Shown here: one piece after another, positions 1-7,126 of the stretch | Numbering within the stretch: the first letter of the stretch is position 1 | Layout: each line of letters starts with the position of its first letter | NCBI GenBank assembly: GCA_900316045.1 | Contig: ONBM01000012.1 | Location: forward strand, 1 to 38,934 | DNA: 38,934 nucleotides | Source of the DNA: an uncultured Bacteroidales bacterium | Lineage (GTDB): Bacteria > Bacteroidota > Bacteroidia > Bacteroidales > UBA932 | Direction: 5' to 3' | Notes under the pieces: model-generated | Database searches by the model: none | Told to the model about the DNA's origin: nothing | Seen by the model: the letters and a program-made list of their open reading frames with translations, nothing else | Translations under genes and position numbers: made by a program

Positions 1-78
1 CGTGCCATCATTAACAACAATAACAAAGAACTCAATGCCGTCCGACGAGCCTTCGAGGCCCTACAACTGGCGGCCTAA
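1..78 (+). CDS. C-terminal 25 residues of an unidentified protein (cut by window edge)
   Basis: Frame 1 is open from the first base and ends in TAA at 76-78. It reads RAII, four asparagines, then KELNAVRRAFEALQLAA, an amphipathic helical tail. The frame has no earlier stop and the next hairpin begins only 8 nt after the stop, as expected at a gene end. Nothing in 25 residues identifies a family. It lies on the same strand as the accessory cassette that follows and could be its preceding member. Confidence 0.5.
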   Translation, partial: RAIINNNNKELNAVRRAFEALQLAA

Positions 79-85
79 ATCACTT

Positions 86-117
86 GCGAAACTTGAGATG
101 ATTTACTCAAGTTTCGC
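86..117 (+). repeat. Perfect 12-bp inverted repeat (stem-loop)
   Basis: GCGAAACTTGAG at 86-97 is exactly reverse-complemented at 106-117 around an 8-nt loop. It starts 8 nt after the upstream stop codon. No T-run follows, so a standard intrinsic terminator is not shown. The same arm sequence recurs once more at 274-284, suggesting a small repeat or binding site rather than only a terminator. Confidence 0.7.
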
Positions 118-302
118 TAATGCGAAACACCTCTTAAGGAGGTCCTTCGACCCGACAAAGTCCCTCCACAGAGGAGAAGGTTTAGGGAGGGGTAACGAAG
201 ATATAAAAAGAAAGTGCGTTGGTAAAGGTTTGCAAGCCTTTTCAATGAGCTTTAAATCAAATATTTAAGACTTGCGAAACTTGAATTATCATCCTATCAT
301 AT

Positions 303-310
303 TAACTTTT
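303..310 (+). promoter_or_regulatory. Weak candidate -7 box upstream of the cassette
   Basis: TAACTTTT matches seven of eight positions of the Bacteroidota -7 consensus TAnnTTTG and ends 14 nt before the ATG at 325. No convincing -33 element is visible. It would drive the four-gene accessory cassette. Confidence 0.3.
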
Positions 311-324
311 AAAATTGTACAATC

Positions 325-2319
325 ATGGCTATCGATGAAAGCAAAATGAAAAAGGACACCTTGCAGGGCAGAAGCGACCAGCTTATCAGCACTGCTGAAC
401 TTATGAATGCCATTCAAGGAAAGATTTTCGAGCTATTTACTTCAGGAGGCGAAGCAGCTATTTCGAGCGAAGATAACTTCTTCTGCTGGCTGACTCCAGG
501 AGTCCCAGTTTCCGCGTCGGAGTTCGAATTTGCCAAAGAAGGACTAAGCGGCGTTGTCCGGGCGAACACTACGACAAACAATGGACCTGCCGCCGGCGGC
601 AATAGAAAAGCTACGGTTGCAGAGCAGTTGATCAAGAAGAACATTGAAAAGACCGCCAATACGGAGTTCAAGGTTGAAACCGATGAAACGAAGCTCACAG
701 ATGAGGAAAAAGCGAGGCGCAAAGCTGAAATGGACAAGAAAGTCGCTGAAGAGCATGATATCGAAGAGAACGGACCAGTGAAAGACGGCGAAAAACGAGA
801 GGTTAAGATGGATGTGTCAACCAGGGATGACAAAGGAAAGAATGCTTCAACGGTAATCACCGCTCAGGCTGAGGCAGTCACGGACCGGATCATCTACTAT
901 GGGGATGGAATTAAGTCGGAGGAGAGCAAAGTCAATGCCGAAACTGCAGCCCTCTCCGATTCCGAACTTGCAGCCCTGAAGGCTGAGCGCACAACCCTTC
1001 TGCTGCTCCAAGCCGAGAATTTCTCAAACATGGTAAACTTTATCCCTGACGTGTCGGGACGCTCCGAGAGCGGAGTCTGCGAAGGTCTTTCTATCCTCGA
1101 AAATGAGGGCTCACTTTACGATGTCTATGCCTACGTCCTGAAGATGAGCGAGGTCATGGGAAACGAGCTAGACAACAAGATTAAGGCGAAGATCGAGAAA
1201 TTCCGCAACCTCCTGGAAGTGAAGAAAGAAAAGACCGACCTCATTACGGACGAAGTCACGGTGGTAACCGAGCCGAGTCCTCTCGTCAATGCCTATTATA
1301 CTAAGATGAATGAATATAATGACGCCGCATGCGAGTATAACGCCAAGAGGGCAGCCGCCATAAACGCCTCGGATTCAAAGGCGGTGCTGGACTGGACGCT
1401 GAACGCGAAGATCTACTACAACAAGGTAAAGGCGGCAAAGGCAGCTTGGGTCTCAGCTGGTTACAAGAACGAGTATGAACAGATTTCTGCCTTCATCAGT
1501 CAGATAATGGAGAGAGACATGACCCTGCTGAAGCAGTATTACATCGAGACCATGGAGAAATCGACCCTCACCAGCCTGGTGAGCGGGGCCGACTTCCCGT
1601 TCACGACAGTCGTTCCAGCTAATTTCGCCGAGGCTTCAGGATGGACAAAATTCACCTTCAACAGATCTTCCTATGACGACAATTCAATAGCCAAAGTCAA
1701 GAACCACAGCGTCAAGGTTGATCAAACCTCAAAATCATGGTTCCACAAACAGCATTACAGCTATGGGAAAACCAACAACTCCCAGGAGCTTAATACAAAC
1801 TTCAACCTTTCTCAGCTGAAAGTAGAATTTGAAATATGCCAGGTCAATATCGTTCGTCCTTGGTTTAAACCCGCTTTCCTGAATAGTAAATATTGGCGTT
1901 TTGATCAGAACAACAGCGTTCTTAAAGGCCAGATGCTGAGCACTGGCGGTCACAAGCCAAAAGGACTTTTGCCTGCGTACCCGACAGCCATGATACTGAT
2001 AAGGAATCTTGTGATTGATTTTGGCGAACAGTCAGCCGTAACTGAATTCATGCACAAATACAACGAGACCTCTCACCAGGGTGGCGTTGGCGTAAATATC
2101 GGATGTTTTGGGATTGGCGCAAGCGCAAATTTCCAATATCTTGATAATAATAAGCAGGATAAAAACGAGAGCAGGATTCATCAAGCGGGATCAACGATTC
2201 AGGTACCGGGAATGCAGCTTGTAGGGTATAGATGTCATGTGTTAGGCGTTTCTCCTGATCCAAATCCAGACATCAAGAATTGGTCAAATACCATTGCCGG
2301 AGACATTTTAAATGCGTAG
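325..2319 (+). CDS. Unknown 664-aa protein with charged coiled-coil region and C-terminal RPWF module
   Basis: I do not recognise a named family. The protein has no signal peptide or membrane segment. Residues about 100-180 are rich in Lys and Glu and look helical or coiled-coil. A C-terminal module has R511-P-W-F514, a Trp-Arg-Phe motif at W524 and PDPNPD at 644-649. The next gene carries the same three landmarks in the same order (R292-P-W-F295, W305-R, PNPDP from 378), so the two share a homologous domain. Residues around 600-620 are glycine-rich (GVGVNIGCFGIGAS). The ATG at 325 is the first in frame after the hairpin-rich gap, with a weak -7 box 14 nt upstream. The stop is TAG. The next gene starts 51 nt downstream on the same strand. 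The sharing of a module by neighbours and the nearby peptidoglycan hydrolases suggest a structural or adaptor role in one system, but that is inference. Confidence 0.85.
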   Translation: MAIDESKMKKDTLQGRSDQLISTAELMNAIQGKIFELFTSGGEAAISSEDNFFCWLTPGVPVSASEFEFAKEGLSGVVRANTTTNNGPAAGGNRKATVAEQLIKKNIEKTANTEFKVETDETKLTDEEKARRKAEMDKKVAEEHDIEENGPVKDGEKREVKMDVSTRDDKGKNASTVITAQAEAVTDRIIYYGDGIKSEESKVNAETAALSDSELAALKAERTTLLLLQAENFSNMVNFIPDVSGRSESGVCEGLSILENEGSLYDVYAYVLKMSEVMGNELDNKIKAKIEKFRNLLEVKKEKTDLITDEVTVVTEPSPLVNAYYTKMNEYNDAACEYNAKRAAAINASDSKAVLDWTLNAKIYYNKVKAAKAAWVSAGYKNEYEQISAFISQIMERDMTLLKQYYIETMEKSTLTSLVSGADFPFTTVVPANFAEASGWTKFTFNRSSYDDNSIAKVKNHSVKVDQTSKSWFHKQHYSYGKTNNSQELNTNFNLSQLKVEFEICQVNIVRPWFKPAFLNSKYWRFDQNNSVLKGQMLSTGGHKPKGLLPAYPTAMILIRNLVIDFGEQSAVTEFMHKYNETSHQGGVGVNIGCFGIGASANFQYLDNNKQDKNESRIHQAGSTIQVPGMQLVGYRCHVLGVSPDPNPDIKNWSNTIAGDILNA

Positions 2320-2370
2320 ACACTTCATGCAAGAAGGGAAAGTGCCGGCTAGAATTTAAGTAGACTTGCC

Positions 2371-5028
2371 ATGGAAGCTAAAGCTTATTTGGCCGTATTT
2401 GCCAAAATTCAGAAAATATATGAAGATACGGGGGCAGGCAAATTCCTTGCTTTCCCACTAAATAACATATACAGTTTTACTCCTAAAAACCTTAGTCCAT
2501 TGCTCGGTACCGGTTCCGCAGATGCCGCATTGTCTCTTGAGAAGACCGCAGAGTTTTCAAGAATCATCAATACTCCCGTAAAAGGCATGTTCTTTCCATC
2601 AGCGGGTCATGAGACCTACCTTTGGGACTTATACGATGAGATATTGGCTACGGCGGACATTGCGGAATCGAATAAATCCGAAAGTGAGCATAAGGAATAT
2701 AAAAAAGCATGTGAATTCTTGTTCGTAAAGGATGAATGGGAGCATAGAACAAATTCAGAGTCCTACAATGCTTACTGCGATTATAAAGATCGCTTTTACG
2801 CTTTGACTGAAGAACTCATTAATCTCCGCACGAATAACAGCACTCCGATAAATGACTCCAAATTAAAACAGAAAAAAGCAGAAATCGACTTGCTTGAAGC
2901 AGAATGGTCTTCTAGAGGCAACAGAGCGAAAGTAGAACTGTATCTTTCTATCGTAAAGAACTTTGAAACATCGTGTCCGTCTGTTTCATGGAAAGAAATA
3001 AAATCCGGATTCGATAAGGACATATCACTGCAAAGAAGTTTGTCAAACAGCGACTTTGCGCCAACCTATTTGTATCCTTTTGACGTGTTAGGCAAAAATT
3101 GGTGCACGATACATATTGGAGCCGACGAAATCGAATCATTATGCAGAAGTGCTTCTCAAGAACTAAGATCAAGATATGAATTCGATTCAGGCACAGAAGA
3201 AATCGATTCTATCAGCTTCGAATATCGTTCAGTACTGATTGAGAGGCCATGGTTCAATGATAGCGTGTTCAAATCAAGGCTATGGCGTTTACCATCTCAC
3301 TCGAATCATGAAGCCATATCTTATGGGCCAGATTCCTTTGCCGGCAGATTTCCTGCATATGTTTGCGCATTGCTTCTTTCCAGGAATTATATCATTACAT
3401 ACAAATCAGGTAGGAAGGAAATGACTTTTCCCGAAAATGACACGTGTCAAAACGACATAGTGTCAGTCCTGTCATACATCTGCAAACACTTCCCTGCATG
3501 TCCCAATCCTGACCCGAAGGCGACATGGCTGACTGAGAGCAAGACTGCTCTGCTCAATATTCAGCAAGTACCGGGCGGAACTATCATCGCTAAGGACGGA
3601 GGCAATGAGATTGGTAACGGACAAGTGCCGGTGGGAGACAAAATTGAATTCAAGGCCTTGGCAAAACCAGGTTTCATCCTAGCCAGCTGGAGCATTAATG
3701 GAACGAAGTATCCGAATCAAGACTACGCCTATGATTGCATCATGCCAGAGGAGGGATTGAGAGTTGTGCCATACTGGGAACAATCGGAGAGCGAAGATGG
3801 GATCGAAACTGTCATCAGTGGCAGCACCCTTGTTTCTCTCTCAGGAGCCCCCCTTCATCTTGACATGAACAAGTATGCGAGGTTGCATAGCATAACGACG
3901 ATTGCAGCCAATGCGTTCCAGGACTCACCAGACTTATGCAGCATCATCATAGGGAATAAGGTATCTTCTATCGGAGAGAATGCATTTTCCAGATGCCACA
4001 AACTAGAATCCATCACCATTCCACGGACAACCCAATACATCGCCAAAGGAGCATTTTCGCGCGATAATATTCTCCATGACCCAATCATAACAGTAGACCC
4101 GGAGAACGAGATGTATGCAACGATAAATGGCATATTGGAAGAAAAGTCTAAAATAAGCAAAATCAAGATCATTCATTGCAAATGCCGGTCGGCATATTTT
4201 TATGATAAGCGTGCGCCGGAATACTGTCCGAAATGTGGCTCTCGGCTCTCTCTGAATAATGAGGTGGTCGAAGATGTCCGGACACCCGACAGCAAGATCA
4301 TATTCAAGATCAATAGAGATGCCGCAGTGCATGCTTTGACGAACTATGTCTCAAAGAAAAAATTCGTCTCAAAGGATTTCATCGCCGCCATCAAGGAATC
4401 AGAGTTGGATCTCAAGCCAGTGTATGTTCCTTGCTGGGAATGGACTATCCAAGCTAATGGACAATTCAAGGTAGTATTCAGCACACCTCAGAAAACTGAT
4501 GAAAAAGATGAAAAAGGAAATAACATCATAAGACAGGTCGAACACGAGAGCGTCCAAAATGCATCTTTCCCTGAAAAGACAATATTGGTTTCCTCATCAC
4601 GCATTATTGACTCAAAAGTAGTTGAAGTTGGCAATAGAATCAGCGAGGTTTTCTCATTTGAGAACTGTCCATCGGCAACAGCCTTCGAGTTATATTCAAA
4701 GAACAAGAAAGAAAGCTTGCAAGATGCCAGGAACAGCGTAATTTCAGATCTGGAGAAAGAGGCGACGAAACGTCATGGCGATGAAATTTATGTTCGAACT
4801 TCTGAAAAGAAGGTTGATTTTGTCAAAGAATCATGCACGCTTGTCATGAGCCCGGTTTGGAATGGAACCTTTAATTATAATGACAAGACGTACCCTTTCT
4901 ATGTCGATGGATATACAGGCAGCGTGCATGCGATGAAGATGATGCCAAAGAACTGGAAACTGATAGGAATCATAGCAGGCTCAATCGTAGTGGCGATTGC
5001 CACCATTGTATTGTTAAGCATATTTTAA
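2371..5028 (+). CDS. Mosaic 885-aa protein: RPWF module, InlB-like repeat, LRR, zinc ribbon, C-terminal membrane anchor
   Basis: Domains visible in order: a helical N-terminus to about residue 230; an RPWF module (R292-P-W-F295, W305-R, PNPDP from 378, then W) like that of the preceding gene; a divergent InlB B-repeat type domain at about 393-470, ending in a VPYWE motif; two to three BspA-type leucine-rich repeats at about 491-595 (ANAFQDSPDLCSI, ENAFSRCHKLESI); a zinc ribbon C603-x-C605 ... C619-x2-C622; and a C-terminal half with YVPCWEW near 690 and MSPVWNGTF/YPFYVDGYTG near 830-845. That last arrangement resembles bacterial TFIIB-type zinc-ribbon membrane proteins. A hydrophobic segment fills about 864-885 to the end, giving a tail-anchored topology with the bulk in the cytoplasm. 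No signal peptide is present. Domain assignments come from motif reading only. The next gene begins 11 nt after the stop, so co-transcription is likely. Confidence 0.85.
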   Translation: MEAKAYLAVFAKIQKIYEDTGAGKFLAFPLNNIYSFTPKNLSPLLGTGSADAALSLEKTAEFSRIINTPVKGMFFPSAGHETYLWDLYDEILATADIAESNKSESEHKEYKKACEFLFVKDEWEHRTNSESYNAYCDYKDRFYALTEELINLRTNNSTPINDSKLKQKKAEIDLLEAEWSSRGNRAKVELYLSIVKNFETSCPSVSWKEIKSGFDKDISLQRSLSNSDFAPTYLYPFDVLGKNWCTIHIGADEIESLCRSASQELRSRYEFDSGTEEIDSISFEYRSVLIERPWFNDSVFKSRLWRLPSHSNHEAISYGPDSFAGRFPAYVCALLLSRNYIITYKSGRKEMTFPENDTCQNDIVSVLSYICKHFPACPNPDPKATWLTESKTALLNIQQVPGGTIIAKDGGNEIGNGQVPVGDKIEFKALAKPGFILASWSINGTKYPNQDYAYDCIMPEEGLRVVPYWEQSESEDGIETVISGSTLVSLSGAPLHLDMNKYARLHSITTIAANAFQDSPDLCSIIIGNKVSSIGENAFSRCHKLESITIPRTTQYIAKGAFSRDNILHDPIITVDPENEMYATINGILEEKSKISKIKIIHCKCRSAYFYDKRAPEYCPKCGSRLSLNNEVVEDVRTPDSKIIFKINRDAAVHALTNYVSKKKFVSKDFIAAIKESELDLKPVYVPCWEWTIQANGQFKVVFSTPQKTDEKDEKGNNIIRQVEHESVQNASFPEKTILVSSSRIIDSKVVEVGNRISEVFSFENCPSATAFELYSKNKKESLQDARNSVISDLEKEATKRHGDEIYVRTSEKKVDFVKESCTLVMSPVWNGTFNYNDKTYPFYVDGYTGSVHAMKMMPKNWKLIGIIAGSIVVAIATIVLLSIF

Positions 5029-5039
5029 AATTTTGAATC

Positions 5040-5825
5040 ATGTACAATTCAGTATCAGAAATATTGAAAGAATACACATCCAGCTGGGAGAATGTGTATT
5101 TTACAGATCCGGTTACCGGACAGCAGGCTGTAGTATCTCCTCCATACGTGCTGAATGATGATAATTACATCAATGCTTCAAACCGAGACAATAGCAAGAA
5201 TTGGGAAAGGGACGATGGGACAGGGTATCTCCATACCTTAGATTACCTCCAAAATATTCTTCAAGATCCCGATGGGGTAGATCAAAAAGACTCCACGCAT
5301 GGGAAATGCCGCCCCGATATCATAAAGCGCTTTCTTGAAATAGAAGGAGAAAATCTCTGGAATGAAGGCTTTACTGATTACCGCGAAGCCTTAAAATACT
5401 ATGGAATCGGGATTGATTGTTCCGGATTTGTGTCGCGGGCAATAGCTCGCGTCATGAATGAATATGATATTGATCCAAGCATAAGAGTAAAAACGCTTGG
5501 ACTTTCCAAGCATTCCAAATACAAATCTAATACGACGACTCTTTGCTGCTTTAAAGACGGTTCCAATGAACTGTCATCTGGGACTGGCCATAAGCCGGTC
5601 TCACCCACAGACTTGAGACCGGGAGACATTCTGTTTAATAAAAACGGAAGCAGATTCCATATAAGAATAGTGATTAATGTGTTTCCCAGAGATAATGCTG
5701 GCTATTACTTTCAAACGGCAGAAGCCTCATCCGTAAAAGAAGCTCTCAAGGTGATTCGGAAAGACTGGTGGCTTGATAATGATGGCATCCCATATTCCTC
5801 ATGTATAAGCGATCGGACAAAGTGA
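5040..5825 (+). CDS. NlpC/P60-like cysteine peptidase, possibly the first part of an interrupted longer protein
   Basis: The 261-aa product has the hallmarks of an NlpC/P60 peptidoglycan endopeptidase or amidase: a nucleophile motif D126-C127-SGFV, LRPGDILF (G195-D196) and a candidate catalytic H207 in FHIRIVINV, followed by an FQTAEASS strand that may supply the third polar residue. Such enzymes cut peptide stems of peptidoglycan. No signal peptide is present, so if it acts on cell wall it must be delivered by another route or released by lysis. The ATG at 5040 is 11 nt after the preceding gene. The TGA at 5823-5825 is in frame with the downstream ORF, which continues without another stop to 7082. 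The first residues after the TGA (ERNVSNGKSLYHFGRP) look like the end of this domain. The split may therefore be a nonsense mutation, a base-call error or recoding. Confidence 0.75.
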   Translation: MYNSVSEILKEYTSSWENVYFTDPVTGQQAVVSPPYVLNDDNYINASNRDNSKNWERDDGTGYLHTLDYLQNILQDPDGVDQKDSTHGKCRPDIIKRFLEIEGENLWNEGFTDYREALKYYGIGIDCSGFVSRAIARVMNEYDIDPSIRVKTLGLSKHSKYKSNTTTLCCFKDGSNELSSGTGHKPVSPTDLRPGDILFNKNGSRFHIRIVINVFPRDNAGYYFQTAEASSVKEALKVIRKDWWLDNDGIPYSSCISDRTK

Positions 5826-5864
5826 AAAAAAATTCCAGAAAGGAACGTTTCGAATGGAAAAAGT

Positions 5865-7082
5865 TTGTATCACTTTGGACGGCCATTAGCTTTTTGGGAT
5901 TTGGAATCAAGTGAATATAGAATCCAAGAGCCAGAACAGCCGACACCATATTCAGATAGTTCCATGCTAAATGAGGGAGATATAACATTCGGAATAACGA
6001 GGGGGAATGTAAACCTGAGACCGTCAAGGTCAAAAAAGGGATCGCCTCTCTGCGTGATTCCATTGGGGACGATTTTCCGAGTTGACCTTTCTGAAGGATT
6101 GGAGGGAGAGGATGGCCTCTGGTATCCGGTAGAATATGACGGATTCAGCGGTTATTTGAGTTCCGTCACATTCAATGCCGATTTATCTCCAGTTTGTACC
6201 GGATACGTATCCCCAGACACCCCGTTAGCGTCTCTCATTGCCGCATTCAACTCAGATGCAGCCGCAAGGAGAGTGTTCGACGAAGTTCATTATTACGATT
6301 CAGACCCTCACCTCACCCTTGGTTTTGGTCATTTTGCGGGCGGAACGCAAGATGAATTCATTCATTCAATGCTGTCACACGATAAGATGAGGTCTATACT
6401 GACAAATGCTTTCGCAAAGGCATTCGTTGGCAATCCCTCATTCGTAACAGATGCAAGGGCCGAAGGAAACGGAATGCTCAGCTTGAATGATGGCAGTCTG
6501 CACGGGCTTGACGAGTTCTTGACGAATTTGAATCTTGAGAGAGGATCCGTAAATAGAAATTATAAGAACAAGTTCCCTGGCGGAGGAAAGAAAAATGGAT
6601 ATTGGCTGAATGACATTCTTGTCGATGTCTTAAAAGACAATGTCATCTGTGCATGGCAAGTCAGGTTCTGGGCAGCACATACCTTGGCTGATGCAATGAA
6701 ATTCGCTGTCAGAATCGGTCTTGCCGACAACTACGGGGCCGTCGCGACACTTACATCCCTTCGGAGTTCCGGACTGATGCATGAAGCCAGCATCCTGTCC
6801 CAAATATCAGGATTGGACAATGATGCCGCGGCTATGAAGCTCTGGACATATTACAACAAAGCAAAGGGTTCAGAAACGACAAGAGGCCGCCAAAAGACAA
6901 TATTCAGTAAATGGTACTCTCGTTCATGGAAGATTACCAGCCACGTGGATTGTCCCAAGGATCTTTCTGACTGCACGAGATTAAACATGCCGATGGAAAA
7001 GGCTCTAGACGGCATCGCATTCAACCCTGACGAAAACAGGGATGATTACTTTAACAGTTTATTGGACTTTATTCTTGAATAA
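5865..7082 (+). CDS. SH3-like plus lysozyme-like putative peptidoglycan glycosidase (start uncertain)
   Basis: There is no ATG near the beginning. The earliest plausible start after the in-frame TGA is TTG at 5865, with no good ribosome binding site. Numbering from it, residues about 50-105 resemble a bacterial SH3 domain (NLRPS ... GTIFRVDL ... GLWYPVEYDGFSGYLSS). Residues from about 125 contain FDEVHYYDSDPHLTLGFGHF with T151-x-G153-F-G155-H156, which resembles the D-x5-T-x-G-x-G-H pattern of phage-type lysozymes. D145 would match the catalytic Asp and E139 is a possible acid, but the Glu-Thr spacing is shorter than in T4 lysozyme. The remaining 250 residues are helical. A muramidase or chitosanase-fold enzyme is the best guess. 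The frame is shared with the NlpC/P60-like ORF upstream, so the two may be one bifunctional hydrolase. No signal peptide is present. The gene meets the hybrid-sensor gene tail to tail across 44 nt. Confidence 0.65.
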   Translation: MYHFGRPLAFWDLESSEYRIQEPEQPTPYSDSSMLNEGDITFGITRGNVNLRPSRSKKGSPLCVIPLGTIFRVDLSEGLEGEDGLWYPVEYDGFSGYLSSVTFNADLSPVCTGYVSPDTPLASLIAAFNSDAAARRVFDEVHYYDSDPHLTLGFGHFAGGTQDEFIHSMLSHDKMRSILTNAFAKAFVGNPSFVTDARAEGNGMLSLNDGSLHGLDEFLTNLNLERGSVNRNYKNKFPGGGKKNGYWLNDILVDVLKDNVICAWQVRFWAAHTLADAMKFAVRIGLADNYGAVATLTSLRSSGLMHEASILSQISGLDNDAAAMKLWTYYNKAKGSETTRGRQKTIFSKWYSRSWKITSHVDCPKDLSDCTRLNMPMEKALDGIAFNPDENRDDYFNSLLDFILE

Positions 7083-7126
7083 TAGCGAAGAAGCCTTTCA
7101 TCAGGGGGTATCTCCAGCCATAAGCA

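Larger units (their letters stand above)
79..324 (+). other. Hairpin-rich intergenic leader before the accessory cassette
   Basis: This non-coding gap holds several inverted repeats. A 12-bp perfect stem lies at 86-97/106-117 (listed separately). ACCTC/GAGGT pairs across TTAAG at about 129-143, and CCCTCC at 162-167 pairs with GGAGGG at 186-191. A 15-base sequence, ACTTGCGAAACTTGA, occurs at 82-96 and again at 270-284. A short ORF spans 2-268, but it runs through the real upstream stop region and has no protein-like character, so I treat the stretch as non-coding. It may be a structured leader, a terminator region or a dispersed repeat. Confidence 0.5.

Noticed and set aside
2..268. 88-aa open frame across the left intergenic region
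   Set aside because: A different frame ends a real gene at 78 and the rest is hairpin-rich non-coding DNA. The translation is not protein-like.
5040..7082. Genome-wide reassignment of UGA as an explanation for the in-frame TGA
   Set aside because: The hybrid sensor, LytTR regulator, clpX and metallophosphoesterase genes all end normally in TGA and none of the core genes has an internal TGA.
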